64,000 nt of DNA from Nannocystis sp. RBIL2 (GCF_026626745.1 NZ_JAPNJW010000002.1:2380151-2444150), one strand, 5' to 3'. Positions 1-8,646 are shown, numbered from the stretch's first letter. The notes: generated from the sequence alone by a model not told the origin. A program made the numbers and translations.

Positions 1-51
1 ATCGCCTGCACAATTCGCCGCTAAGCCCCGGTGTGATACAGGGTAGAGGCG

Positions 52-1092
52 ATGGTGGACGAGAAGCGACAGGACCTCGCGCCCGAGCGGGAGGCCGCGC
101 TGCAGCGGCATGAGCAGGTGCTTTTGCGCGTGGCCCAGAGCGAGGCGATCGACGCCGGCGACCTCGATCGTGCGCTGGCGGTGCTGACGGAGGCCGCCGC
201 CGAGGGCCTGCAGCTCGAGCGCTCGTCGGTGTGGATCTACACCGCCGACCAGGCCGCCATCGAATGCTTCGACCTCTACCTCCGCGGGTCGCACGAGCAC
301 CACACCGACCCTGTGCAGCAGCTCGACGCCAGCCTGTTCCCGTCCTACTTCCAGGCCCTCGCGGACGCGCGCGCCCTCGTCGTCCCCGACATCCACGACC
401 ACCCGGCCACCCGCGAGCTCGCGCGCGACTACCTCGCCCCGCTCGGCGTCGGCGCCCTGCTCGACGCCCCGCTCCGCCGCCGCGGCCGCCTCGTCGGCGT
501 CCTCTGCAACGAGCAGATCGGCTCCACCCGGCAGTTCACGCGCGACGAGCTGCACTTCGTCGCCTCGCTGGCCGACACGGTCGCCCGGGCGCTCGACGCC
601 GCCGACCGCCGCCGCGTCGAGGACGGCCTGGCCCACGCCAAGGCCGCGCTCGAGCAGCTCGACCGCGAGAACCGGGCCCTCATCACTCGCCTGCGCCGCA
701 GCGTCGAGCGATTGTCCACACCTGTCCTCGAGGTCTGGAGCGACGTCCTCGCCCTGCCGATCATCGGCATCCTCGGCGAGGAGCGCAGCGCCCAGATGAC
801 CGAGCGCCTGCTCGGCGAGCTCGCGCGCACGCGGGCGCGCCACGTCATCCTCGACCTCACCGGCCTCGACGACTGCGACGAGCAGACCGCCTCCGCGATC
901 GGCATCATGGCCCGCGCGGTCGGCCTGCTCGGCGCCGAGTGCGTCCTCTGCGGCGTGCGCCCCGACCTCGCCCGCGCCTTCGTCGACCTCGACCTCGACC
1001 TCCGCGGCATGCGGATCCTCCGCGACATGCGCCACGCCCTGCAGGACGTCGTCACCCGCCGCGCCGCCCAGGCCCGTCCGACCTCTACCTGA
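52..1092 (+). CDS. GAF-STAS regulatory protein (RsbR-like)
   Basis: This is a cytoplasmic regulator of the kind found in stressosome or partner-switching pathways. Residues about 30-185 form a GAF-type sensor, residues about 187-222 a likely coiled coil, and residues about 223-335 a STAS domain. The STAS segment contains LDLTGLDDCDEQTA, matching the RsbR/RsbS signature in which a phosphorylated Thr or Ser follows Asp. Here that position is Glu (E277), which could mimic a permanently phosphorylated state; the second Thr (T279) is kept. No kinase domain is visible. It ends just before a palindromic hairpin facing a convergent lipoprotein gene. The ligand of the GAF domain cannot be told. Domain calls are fairly sure; the pathway is inferred. 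Confidence 0.85.
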   Translation: MVDEKRQDLAPEREAALQRHEQVLLRVAQSEAIDAGDLDRALAVLTEAAAEGLQLERSSVWIYTADQAAIECFDLYLRGSHEHHTDPVQQLDASLFPSYFQALADARALVVPDIHDHPATRELARDYLAPLGVGALLDAPLRRRGRLVGVLCNEQIGSTRQFTRDELHFVASLADTVARALDAADRRRVEDGLAHAKAALEQLDRENRALITRLRRSVERLSTPVLEVWSDVLALPIIGILGEERSAQMTERLLGELARTRARHVILDLTGLDDCDEQTASAIGIMARAVGLLGAECVLCGVRPDLARAFVDLDLDLRGMRILRDMRHALQDVVTRRAAQARPTST

Positions 1093-1097
1093 TCGAT

Positions 1098-1123
1098 GGG
1101 ACATGTCTACCAGGACATGTCCC
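1098..1123. terminator. RCATGY hairpin between convergent genes
   Basis: Arms GGGACATGT and ACATGTCCC form a perfect 9-bp stem around an 8-base loop. It fills most of the 41-base gap between two convergent genes, so it could terminate transcription from both sides. No T-run follows. It belongs to the repeat family seen throughout the window. Confidence 0.6.
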
Positions 1124-1133
1124 TACGGCCCGG

Positions 1134-1637
1134 TCAGCCCTCCCAGTAGCAATAGCCCGACTGGCACTGCATCCCGTCGGGACAGACCTGCCCGCCCGCG
1201 CAGTACAGGGCGCAGCCGGTGGCGCCGCTGCCGAGGATCGCCGCGCACACCGGCACCGCGGTGCCGGTGGCCGGCGGGGCGAAGCAGTCGCACACGTCGA
1301 CGCAGTTGCGGATCCCGCACACGTTGAAGCCGCCGCTGGTCGGGGCCAGGCACAGCAGCTCGCCGTTGGTGCCGCTCGCCTGCCAGTCGCAGCCGGACAG
1401 GTTGCCGGGCTGACACTGACCCCAATCGCCGATCGCGTGGGCGGCACAGCCGTCGTCGACCGTCGAGGCCTCGCCGGCGGTGGTCGTCCCCGTCGTCGTC
1501 GTCGTCGTCGCCGTCCCGCTCGTGGTCGTCGTCGTCGACGACATCGACACCGCGGTGTCGGTCGGCTCCCCGACCTGGCCCTGGCAGGCGAACGACAGCG
1601 ACAACAAGAGCGAGGCGGCGCGACGCGAGACGAGCAT
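1134..1637 (-). CDS. Cys-rich lipoprotein with Thr-rich linker
   Basis: Predicted secreted lipoprotein of 167 residues. The start was set at MLVSRRAASLLLSLSFACQG because this gives a short positively charged n-region, a hydrophobic core and a lipobox ending at Cys18; the open frame upstream has no signal-like sequence. After the lipidated Cys there is a Ser/Thr-rich low-complexity linker (residues about 30-60), then a compact domain with roughly fifteen Cys that probably forms disulfides outside the cytoplasm. I recognise no family. Such lipoproteins with Thr linkers recur in this window (16249, 44659, 56548, 58711). Confidence 0.8.
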   Translation of the reverse strand: MLVSRRAASLLLSLSFACQGQVGEPTDTAVSMSSTTTTTSGTATTTTTTGTTTAGEASTVDDGCAAHAIGDWGQCQPGNLSGCDWQASGTNGELLCLAPTSGGFNVCGIRNCVDVCDCFAPPATGTAVPVCAAILGSGATGCALYCAGGQVCPDGMQCQSGYCYWEG

Positions 1638-1854
1638 CGCCGCGATCCTACCTGAGTCGCCGCCGGCGACGCGCGACCCGCCTCGGACCTCGCACCTGCC
1701 GTGCTCACCCCGCGCCGGGCCCCTGTCGCCGCGATCACAGGCCCCGCGAATGCCGATGCACCCCCGCAGGACCGCCCGCCTCGCGCGCGATCGCCCGCAG
1801 CCGCCGGCCCGATCGCCGGTGGAGCCGCGCCGCCCGTCGCCCAGAAACGCCCGC

Positions 1855-2202
1855 ATGCATTACTTCGTCCGCACCGCCCTCCTCCTCGCGGTCCTCGGCG
1901 CGCCGAACCCCGCGCGCGCCGACGACGACGACGAGTACCAGATCGGCAACAACCACGGCCGCATCGACCTGATCCACCTCGACAGCGCCGTCCAGGGCCG
2001 CGGCCCGTGCGTGCAGATGAAGCCGTCGATCCCCGGCAAGTCGGCCTGGGCCTGCCTGTGGCGCAACAACCCGCTCTACCCCGAGCTCCTCGGCCTCCTG
2101 CAGAGCGCCTTCATCGCCGGTAAGCGCTGCATCGTCTACTGGAGCGCGGTCGACAACAAGAGCCACAAGACCATCGACCGCGTCGAGTGCTGGCGCACCT
2201 GA
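1855..2202 (+). CDS. small secreted protein, unknown function
   Basis: A 115-residue protein with a signal peptide (MHYFVRTALLLAVLGAPNPARA), so likely exported; no lipobox Cys is present. The mature part begins with an acidic run (DDDDE) and holds four Cys (in GPCVQM, AWACLW, KRCIVY and VECWRT), enough for two disulfides. The short motifs CVQM, ACLW, RCIVYWS and VECW alternate with helices, suggesting a small disulfide-linked domain. No family recognised. The chosen ATG is the only one giving a signal peptide. It is followed by an RCATGY repeat cluster. Confidence 0.7.
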   Translation: MHYFVRTALLLAVLGAPNPARADDDDEYQIGNNHGRIDLIHLDSAVQGRGPCVQMKPSIPGKSAWACLWRNNPLYPELLGLLQSAFIAGKRCIVYWSAVDNKSHKTIDRVECWRT

Positions 2203-2222
2203 ACGCCGCTCGGCCAGGCGCA

Positions 2223-2275
2223 GCATGTCATGTCCACAAGGACATGTGCATATGAACATGTCTTTTAAAACATGT
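2223..2275. repeat. RCATGY palindrome cluster
   Basis: Three to four RCATGY cores in 53 bases. One pair, CATGTCC and GGACATG, flanks a 4-base loop. A second pair, ACATGT-CTTTTAAA-ACATGT, is unusually AT-rich. It lies downstream of one plus-strand gene and about 100 bases upstream of the next. Confidence 0.7.
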
Positions 2276-2377
2276 AATCAATCGGCTGGAGCCACGGTCG
2301 CCGTGGGAGCCTCGCCCACACCGCGCCGCCGGTCGACTGCGCCGATCCTCGCCGCGAACTGATATAGACTCCGCCGC

Positions 2378-3364
2378 ATGCATATCCGTCCCCTGGCACC
2401 CGCCGTCGCGGCGTGCCTGGTCGTATCCCTCATCACGTCCCCCGTCGCGGCCGCCCCGGCCGGTGACGCGGCCGACCCGTTCGCCGCCGAGGCCACCGAC
2501 CCAGCGAACGCAGTCCCGCCGCCCGCCGAACCCGCCCCGGCCGAACCACCTGCCCCGGCCGAGACAGACTGGTCGGCTTACGTCGATCGCCCGGTCATCC
2601 TCACCGTCCGCGGCCACGAGATGCGTGGTCGCGTGGTCGGCCACGACGCCGGCACAGTCGCCTTCAAGGAGCCCAACGGGGCGATCTCCGATCTGGCAAA
2701 GGCCGACATCACCGCAGTGCGCATCGACGAGGTCACCCGCCGCAGCGACCCCTCGCTCGACGAGGCGCCGTCGCGCCGCTCGCAGGTCGCGCAGGCCGAG
2801 CGCCGGGCCAAGCGCGCCGCCGAAGAGGCCGGCAGCTTCCACCATCGCGGCGCCTACTTGCTGGTCTCGCCGGGCCTCGTCGCCGTCCCGTTCCGCTCGC
2901 CGAGCACGGTGTTCTACCGCTGGGGCGCCAGCATCGGCGGCATCATCCCGGCGCAGAACTCGGCCTTCGTCGGCGCCTACGGCTTCACCTTCGAGCACCT
3001 CTTCAATCAGCAGAAGTTCACCTCGTTCTATCCCGACGAGAACCTGACCCGGTACACCGAGCGCCTCCGCACCCACGTCTTCCGCGCGCTCGGCGAGGTC
3101 CGCCTCGGCAGCGGCAGCGACAAGCTGTTCGGCTACGTCCTGCTCGGCGCCGGCTTCGCGGTGCTCCACGTCGCCAGCGACAAGTCGAGCAGCAGCCTCG
3201 ACAGCACCGGGGCCGCCTTCTCCACCCCGTTCGGCGCCGGCATCCAGGGCATGCTCGGCGACCACTTCCTGCTCGGCTTCGAGCCGCGCGTGACCCTCGA
3301 CATCGGCCGCGGCGGCGTCGCAGCGATGTTCGACGCCCGCCTCACTCTCGGCGCCAAGTTCTGA
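2378..3364 (+). CDS. secreted envelope protein, probable small beta-barrel
   Basis: 328 residues with a cleavable signal peptide (residues 1-25, ending SPVAAA), then a Pro/Ala/Glu-rich linker (about 26-65). Residues 66-115 resemble a small beta domain (DRPVILTVRGHEMRGRVVGHDAGTV and following), similar in look to SH3/Sm-like folds. A charged helical stretch with several Arg follows (about 125-155). From about residue 160 to the end there are alternating hydrophobic and aromatic strands with Gly turns, ending in LTLGAKF; a terminal Phe is typical of outer-membrane barrels. Probably an outer-membrane protein of unknown role. No enzyme motif is visible. Confidence 0.75.
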   Translation: MHIRPLAPAVAACLVVSLITSPVAAAPAGDAADPFAAEATDPANAVPPPAEPAPAEPPAPAETDWSAYVDRPVILTVRGHEMRGRVVGHDAGTVAFKEPNGAISDLAKADITAVRIDEVTRRSDPSLDEAPSRRSQVAQAERRAKRAAEEAGSFHHRGAYLLVSPGLVAVPFRSPSTVFYRWGASIGGIIPAQNSAFVGAYGFTFEHLFNQQKFTSFYPDENLTRYTERLRTHVFRALGEVRLGSGSDKLFGYVLLGAGFAVLHVASDKSSSSLDSTGAAFSTPFGAGIQGMLGDHFLLGFEPRVTLDIGRGGVAAMFDARLTLGAKF

Positions 3365-3382
3365 CCGGCAGCGACTCTCGGA

Positions 3383-5287
3383 TCACCGCCGGCGCGAGCG
3401 CTTGCCCCGCGGCAGCTCGTCGGCAGTCTCGGCGATCAGCCCGTCGCGGTCGAGCGACGCCGCGAGCAGCCACTCCGGATGATCCGGCGCCACATCGTCC
3501 TCGGTCCAGATCCGCGGCACCGGCACCGCCTCGCTGCGGTGGCTCACCATCCACGAGTTGCGGAACAGATCGCAGCTCAGGTGCAGCAGCTCGTCCTCCT
3601 CGTGGAACGCGATCGGCGGCACCAACGGCTGCAGCGCGTCGATCGTGCCGTCGACCCCGACGAAGTCCTCGGGCTGGAAGAACACCGCGCCGGCGAAGTG
3701 GACCGGCCCCAGCCGTTCGCGCGAGAGCACGTGGATCCGGCCGCCGTCGACCACGAACCGCGCCGGGTCGAGGAACAGCTCCTTGCCCAGCATCGTGATC
3801 GGCGCCGCGCAGATCCGCCGCAACGCCCACAGGCGGGCGCGGGCATACGCCGCGATCACCTCCTCGTGCCGCGGCGCGTCCCAGTCGTCGGGGAACGCCG
3901 CCTCGAAGTCCGGCGAGGACGGAAAGCTCATGCCGGGCAGCGGCGCCTCGGGCTCGGGGCACAGCGCCGGCTTGTTCAGCCGCGCAAACACCGGCTCGGG
4001 CGCCGGCGCCTGCTCGCGCAAAAACCCGGCGATCCACCCGCGCTCGCTCGCGCTGCGCACAAGCACCTGCGACCGGCCCAGCCCGCGGAACGGCACCCCG
4101 TCGATCGAGGCGTTCAGCAGATCGAGCAGCGCCAGGGCGGCGCCCTCGACCGGCGAGAACGCGGCGCGCGAGAACCAGTAGTCGAAGCCGTTGGTGACGA
4201 AGTGCGCCCCGCGGAATTGCTTGTGCAAGTACGGCTCGGCGGCGACCGGCGCCGGCGGCCCGCGCCAGTGCGCCGCCGCGGCCCGCTCGTACGCCGCGGA
4301 AGCCGACGCGGCCAGCTCCGCCGCGAACACGCTCTCGCAGTCGAGGTAGCACGCCTTGGCGAACACCTCGCCGATCGCCGCCGCATCCTCGAGCTCGCGG
4401 TCCTCGAACACCAGCTCGGTGCGCAGGAACACCTTGCGCCCGTCGACGTACGGCCGGCCCTCGTGCGCCAGCCCCTGCGCGAACACGACGGCAGTCATCG
4501 CCCCGATCTCCGCCAGCGTCGGCCCGTCGACGAAGCGCAGCGGCGCCTCCCCGCGGCCCGGCGTCAAATACAGCAGCAGCGTGTACTTCGACACGTGATG
4601 GCGCGCGCGATCGAAGTACGGCGAATCCACGTGGGCGGTGAACGGTGCGTCGCCCGGTTCGAAGCGGTTGCAGCGGAACACCGGATTGACGTGGACGAAC
4701 CCCTGCAGCAGCGCGGGCGGCAGCGCCTCGCGCAGCGCGACCGTCAGCGCTGCCGCCAGCTCGGCGCTGTGGAAGATGAAGCGCAGCCCCCCGCGCGAGC
4801 GATCGGCCGGTCGCACGTACAACCCGAGCCCGTCGAGCTCACCCAGACGAGCCGCGAGCGCCGACGAGACCTGCGCGCGCAAACTCGTCACCCTGGACCC
4901 CAGCCGCGTCGCGCCGGTGAAGCGGACCGCCCCCCGCTGCAGCCCGGCGAACAGGCGATCGAGGCCGACGATATTCTCGCAGCAGTGATAGGCGAACTCC
5001 TCCGGGTCGACGAACGCCGCCGCCAGCTCCGGCAGCGCCGCGCACGGCCTGGCGAACCGCCCGCGCACAGTCTCATCGAGGGCCGCCGCAGCGACGAAGC
5101 GCAGCCGCTTGAACCGGGCCGTCGGGAACGGCGACAAGGACAGCCCCATCAGCCGCGTCGTCGGCTCCGCCTCGAGCGCCTCGACCTCGGCCCGCAGCCA
5201 TCGCTCGGCCTCCGCGCGCGCCGCCCCCTCGAGCCCCTGCAGCGCGAAGAACCTGTCCCGCACCTCATCCCCGCGCTCGCCCGTCAT
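3383..5287 (-). CDS. 2OG-Fe(II) oxygenase family protein
   Basis: A large protein whose first 300 residues hold a prolyl-4-hydroxylase-like dioxygenase core. Numbered from the longer frame that opens at 5308, the iron ligands are H226 and D228 (FTAHVDSPYF) and H282 (GLAHEG), with Arg291 or Arg296 in position to bind 2-oxoglutarate. The remaining 340 residues have no recognised domain but contain aromatic-rich segments (NGFDYWF, LFRNSWMVSH) and may choose the substrate. I place the start at the internal ATG (MTGERGDEV, 5287), because the upstream Met lies in a duplicated junction segment. Its neighbour upstream is a leucine-rich-repeat protein on the same strand. The substrate is unknown and may be a protein or natural product. 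Confidence 0.8.
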   Translation of the reverse strand: MTGERGDEVRDRFFALQGLEGAARAEAERWLRAEVEALEAEPTTRLMGLSLSPFPTARFKRLRFVAAAALDETVRGRFARPCAALPELAAAFVDPEEFAYHCCENIVGLDRLFAGLQRGAVRFTGATRLGSRVTSLRAQVSSALAARLGELDGLGLYVRPADRSRGGLRFIFHSAELAAALTVALREALPPALLQGFVHVNPVFRCNRFEPGDAPFTAHVDSPYFDRARHHVSKYTLLLYLTPGRGEAPLRFVDGPTLAEIGAMTAVVFAQGLAHEGRPYVDGRKVFLRTELVFEDRELEDAAAIGEVFAKACYLDCESVFAAELAASASAAYERAAAAHWRGPPAPVAAEPYLHKQFRGAHFVTNGFDYWFSRAAFSPVEGAALALLDLLNASIDGVPFRGLGRSQVLVRSASERGWIAGFLREQAPAPEPVFARLNKPALCPEPEAPLPGMSFPSSPDFEAAFPDDWDAPRHEEVIAAYARARLWALRRICAAPITMLGKELFLDPARFVVDGGRIHVLSRERLGPVHFAGAVFFQPEDFVGVDGTIDALQPLVPPIAFHEEDELLHLSCDLFRNSWMVSHRSEAVPVPRIWTEDDVAPDHPEWLLAASLDRDGLIAETADELPRGKRSRRR

Positions 5288-5361
5288 CGCCCCTCCCGCG
5301 CTCGCCACGAGCGGACCAGATCGCGGGGCGATCGAGTCGACGACGCCAGCGCCCGCACGCC
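5259..5361. repeat. junction tandem duplication, copy 1
   Basis: A 103-base segment nearly identical to 5375-5477 (period 116 bases, only a few substitutions). This copy holds the real 5' end of the oxygenase gene and a dead copy of the 3' end of the leucine-rich-repeat gene. Confidence 0.9.
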
Positions 5362-5374
5362 TGCCGCTTCGCTC

Positions 5375-5477
5375 CGCACCTCATCCCCGCGCTCGCCCGT
5401 CATCGCCCCTCCCGCGCCCGCCACAAGCGGACCAGCTCGCGGGGCAATCGAGTCGACGACGCCAGCGCCCGCACGCC
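5375..5477. repeat. junction tandem duplication, copy 2
   Basis: Second copy of the 103-base segment. It holds the real 3' end and stop codon of the leucine-rich-repeat gene, plus a remnant of the oxygenase start (MTGERGDEVR on the minus strand) that leads nowhere. Together the copies suggest that the two genes once met at this sequence before it was duplicated. Confidence 0.9.
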
Positions 5478-6260
5478 CTCCGCCCCGAGCTCCGCCGCGT
5501 GCAAGAGCAGGGTCGTCAGCCCGCCCAGCCCCGGCGACTCGGCCAGCGCCGCCGCGCCTGCCGGCCCGATCGGGTTGTACCGCAGGTCGAGCACCTCCAG
5601 CCCCGCGAACACCGGCGCCCCTGCCAGCGCCATCAGACCCCGGCCCGTGAAGCGATTGCCCTGCAGGTACAGCGCTCGCACCCCGCCCAGCGCCTCACAC
5701 CCGGCCAGCAGGACCACCCCCTCGTCCGAGAGCCCCGAGTGGCGCAGGTCGAGCACCCGCAGCTTCAGCGCCCGCTGCCCCGCCAGCGCGCGCGCCACCT
5801 GGTTGCCGCGCGCGCCGTAGCGGGCCCGCAGCGTCCGCAGGCGCCCCAGGTCGGCCTGCCCCAGCGCCACCAGCCCGCGCGCCGGCGCCTCCTCGGCGAA
5901 GGCGAGCTCGAGCCGGCTCACCAGCTGCGCCCGCCGATCTGCCATCAGCTCGCGCAGCCCGCGGGCGTCACGACGACCGCCGACATGCAACCTCACCCCG
6001 ACGGCGAAGCCGTGGCGCCACTCGCAATCTTGCGCACTCGCGTTCGGCGGCGCCCGGTGGACCTGCTCGCGGGCCAGCCAGCCCGGGACCAGCGCCCGCT
6101 CCTCCGCCGTCGCCGCCAGCGCCTCGAACCCGAACCAGTCCGCGCGCGGGTCGCCTTGCGCCCGCAACCACGCCCCGTAGGCCGCCCACGCCTCGGCGTC
6201 GTCCGGATCGTCGAGGAGCCGCTCCTCGAGCGTCGCCGAGCCGGTCACGCCCGTCTCCAT
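5400..6260 (-). CDS. leucine-rich repeat protein with TIGR02996 domain
   Basis: 286 residues. The N-terminus (LEERLLDDPDDAEAWAAYG, then WLRAQGDPRADW) fits the TIGR02996 repeat-companion domain, which is often found with leucine-rich repeats in myxobacteria and planctomycetes. From about residue 145 there are repeats of the type LKLRVLDLRHSGLSDEGV, VRALYLQGNRFTGRGL and LEVLDLRYNPIGPAGA, that is, ribonuclease-inhibitor-like LRRs expected to bind proteins. No signal peptide, so cytoplasmic. I chose the ATG at 6260: the longer start at 6278 falls inside an RCATGY repeat, and GAGGGG lies about 8 bases upstream of 6260. The stop sits in the junction duplication. Specific partner unknown. Confidence 0.8.
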   Translation of the reverse strand: METGVTGSATLEERLLDDPDDAEAWAAYGAWLRAQGDPRADWFGFEALAATAEERALVPGWLAREQVHRAPPNASAQDCEWRHGFAVGVRLHVGGRRDARGLRELMADRRAQLVSRLELAFAEEAPARGLVALGQADLGRLRTLRARYGARGNQVARALAGQRALKLRVLDLRHSGLSDEGVVLLAGCEALGGVRALYLQGNRFTGRGLMALAGAPVFAGLEVLDLRYNPIGPAGAAALAESPGLGGLTTLLLHAAELGAEGVRALASSTRLPRELVRLWRAREGR

Positions 6261-6735
6261 CCATGCCCCTCGGAGCATGTCCCATGGAACATGCCCGATC
6301 GATCATTTTCAAAAGGACATGTCTCTTTCAACATGTCCATCGGCACACCCTGCGCCCGCGACCACCGGCGCGGGGCGCCCCGGCCGCCGGAATGTCGCCC
6401 GCCGATCCGTCGCCCAGCGTCACGATCCCGCCGAGCCGCACCGACCTCGGGGCGGCCCGGTTCGTGATCGATCCGCGCGCGCGTCTTCGCGGTCGCGGCG
6501 TCACCGCCGGCGTCCACGCCGGCCGCGGTGGCCGCTGAAGCGCCGATCGGCGCCGACACCCACGCGACGCGGCGAACCATCACCGCGCCAGGGTATCTCG
6601 ACCGGCGAGCCGGGCGGAACACCATCGCCGCGCCTCGCCCCGGCGATCGCCGACCGCCTCGCCACCGCTCGCCGGCGCGAGAACGCACGCACCATGGGCC
6701 ACGCCCTCCGCTATCCTCCCCCCGCTCTCGCGCAC
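6261..6735. other. gene-free divergent region with RCATGY cluster
   Basis: 475 bases between two divergent genes. The left part (6262-6343) carries RCATGY palindromes: CATGTCCCATGGAACATG, then AGGACATGT and ACATGTCC. The remainder has reading frames on both strands, but none with a signal peptide, a domain or convincing composition. Both promoters should lie here; I see no clear -35/-10 pair. Confidence 0.6.
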
Positions 6736-8547
6736 ATGTCCCAGGAACACTCTGATTCCTCGCTCCCCCCGCGCTTCGACGTCGTGATCGGCGGAGGCGG
6801 GCTCGCCGGCCAAGCCCTCGCGCGCCTGCTCCGGCGCGAGCTCCCCGAGGCCAGCGTCTGCGTCATCGAGCGTCAGCGGCGGCCGCTGCCCGTGGCCGCG
6901 CACAAGGTCGGCGAGTCCTCGGTCGAGCTGTCCTCGCACTTCTTCAGCGTCGTCCTCGGCCTCGACGAGTACCTGCGGGCCAAGCACTACCTCAAGAACG
7001 GCCTGCGCTTCTACCCCGGCGGCGGCCACACCCACGCGCTCGAGGATCGCACCGAGATCGGCCCGCCCGAGCGGGCCACGGTGCCCTCCTTCCAGCTCGA
7101 CCGCGGCCGCCTCGAACAGGACCTTCGGGACATGAACGAAGAGGCAGGCGTCCACCTGATCGAGGGCTGCGTCGTCAAGGACGTCGAGCTCGTCGAGGGC
7201 GATGGCGACCACCTCGTCCGCTTCGAGGCCCACGGCGGCGGCGACCCGCAGACCGTGCGGGCCGGGTGGTTCGTCGACGCCACCGGCCGCCGCGGCCTGT
7301 TGCGCGGCAAGCTCGGCCTCACCCGCCCGAGCGGCCACCTCGCCCACGCTGCCTGGTGGCGCGTGCCCGGCCGCGTCGACGTCGCCGACCTCGTCCCGGC
7401 CGACGCCACCGCGTGGCACCAGCGCGACCCGGAGCACATCCGCTGGTACTCGACCGTCCACTTCATGGGGCCTGGCTACTGGCTCTGGTACATCCCGCTG
7501 GCCCCCGGCGACGACGGTCAGGACCACACCTCGATCGGCATCGTCGTCCACGACGAGCTGCACCCCTTCGACACCGTCCGCACCCGCGAGCGCGCGCTCG
7601 CCTGGGTCGAGAAGCACGAGCCGCGCTGCTTCGCCCAGATCAAGGACCTGCCGATGGTCGACTTCCTGACCCTCAAGCACTACAGCCACGCGACCGCGCG
7701 CATGTTCTCGCCGCAGCGCTGGTCGCTGATCGGCGACGCCGGCGCCTTCCACGACCCCTTCTACTCGCCGGGCTCCGACTTCATCGCCCTCGCCGCCTCG
7801 TTCACCCTCGAGATCCTCAAGGCCCGCCTGCGCGGCGGCGACGTCGCCGAGGTCGCCGAGCGCTTCGATCGCCTCTACCTGCAGTTCTTCGACACCACCT
7901 GCGAGCTGTACCGCAAGGCCGCCCCGATCTACGGCAGCCCGCGCGTGCTGCCGGCCAAGGTCTACTGGGACGACTTCGTCTACTGGTCGTTCGTCTGCCA
8001 GTACTTCTTCCGCGGCATCTTCAAGCTGCCGGCGGACCAGCACGAGCGCTTCGAGCTGCTCGGCCACGAGTTCGCGGCGCTGCAGTTCCGCGCCCAGAAG
8101 CTGCTGAGCGAGTGGGCCCGCCGGGTCGACAACACCCCGCGCCCGATCAATGTCGTCCTGCCGGTGATCCCGTCGCTGCTCGCCAGCCTCTACCTCGACC
8201 TCATGCGCGACATGAGCCCCGACGAGACCTACGCGTACATGCGCGACAAGCTGGCCCAGGCCGGCGAGATCCTCGGCGAGCTGGCCCTGCGCGCCCTCGC
8301 CGAGGTCGGCCCCGAGCAGCGCGACGAGCTCGCCCGCGCCGTCGACCTCCCGAGCTGGCCGCAGCGCCCTCCGGCCGACCGGATCGCCAACGAGGCCGAG
8401 GTCGGCGGCAAGCGCCGCCGCTCCCTCCCGCCGATCGTCCGCGACATGGAGCGCACCCTCGGCCGCGTCCCCGGCGAACACGACGCCGCCGCACTCGAGG
8501 GCCTGGTCGCCCGCGCCTACGCCCGCCCCGAGCACGCGGGCGTCTGA
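6736..8547 (+). CDS. FAD-dependent halogenase-like oxidoreductase
   Basis: 603 residues. The N-terminus has an FAD-binding Rossmann motif (VVIGGGGLAGQALARLL, residues 16-32), and a second FAD motif occurs at WSLIGDAGAFHDPFYSPG. Residues 249-254 read WLWYIP, which fits the WxWxIP signature separating flavin-dependent halogenases from related monooxygenases. KVGESS resembles the GES box of the same family. The C-terminal 200 residues are helical and uncharacterised. Such enzymes chlorinate or brominate aromatic compounds, often bound to a carrier protein, using FADH2 from a partner reductase; no reductase, carrier protein or biosynthetic cluster is nearby, so the substrate is open and a non-halogenating role is possible. 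The ATG chosen gives a normal family N-terminus; another ATG lies at 6694. Confidence 0.8.
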   Translation: MSQEHSDSSLPPRFDVVIGGGGLAGQALARLLRRELPEASVCVIERQRRPLPVAAHKVGESSVELSSHFFSVVLGLDEYLRAKHYLKNGLRFYPGGGHTHALEDRTEIGPPERATVPSFQLDRGRLEQDLRDMNEEAGVHLIEGCVVKDVELVEGDGDHLVRFEAHGGGDPQTVRAGWFVDATGRRGLLRGKLGLTRPSGHLAHAAWWRVPGRVDVADLVPADATAWHQRDPEHIRWYSTVHFMGPGYWLWYIPLAPGDDGQDHTSIGIVVHDELHPFDTVRTRERALAWVEKHEPRCFAQIKDLPMVDFLTLKHYSHATARMFSPQRWSLIGDAGAFHDPFYSPGSDFIALAASFTLEILKARLRGGDVAEVAERFDRLYLQFFDTTCELYRKAAPIYGSPRVLPAKVYWDDFVYWSFVCQYFFRGIFKLPADQHERFELLGHEFAALQFRAQKLLSEWARRVDNTPRPINVVLPVIPSLLASLYLDLMRDMSPDETYAYMRDKLAQAGEILGELALRALAEVGPEQRDELARAVDLPSWPQRPPADRIANEAEVGGKRRRSLPPIVRDMERTLGRVPGEHDAAALEGLVARAYARPEHAGV

Positions 8548-8561
8548 AGTCTCCTCCCATC

Positions 8562-8591
8562 AAGGGACATGCTCCCAGGAGCATGTCCCTT
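8562..8591. terminator. perfect 14-bp RCATGY hairpin
   Basis: AAGGGACATGCTCC and GGAGCATGTCCCTT pair perfectly around a 2-base loop, 14 bases after the halogenase-like gene and facing a convergent gene. It is the strongest hairpin of the family seen here and a good candidate for a bidirectional terminator. Confidence 0.65.
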
Positions 8592-8610
8592 CAGACCGGC
8601 CCGATGCGAC

Positions 8611-8646
8611 ATGCCACGAAGGACATGCTCTTCGGAACATGTCCTC
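8611..8646. repeat. RCATGY hairpin
   Basis: AGGACATG and CATGTCCT flank a CTCTTCGGAA loop that contains TTCGG. It is the second hairpin in the same convergent gap. Confidence 0.65.

Noticed and set aside
231..1655. Long plus-strand frame of 474 codons
   Set aside because: Arg/Pro-rich shadow of the GAF-STAS gene and of the lipoprotein on the other strand; no domain.
3479..5650. Plus-strand frame of 723 codons opposite the oxygenase gene
   Set aside because: Composition is Arg/His/Gln-rich with no domain, as expected antisense to a GC-rich gene.
6245..6688. Minus-strand frame of 147 codons between the LRR and halogenase-like genes
   Set aside because: Runs through an RCATGY cluster and is Arg/Gly-rich; no supporting feature.
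6580..8535. Minus-strand frame of 651 codons opposite the halogenase-like gene
   Set aside because: Antisense shadow; the plus strand has clear FAD motifs.
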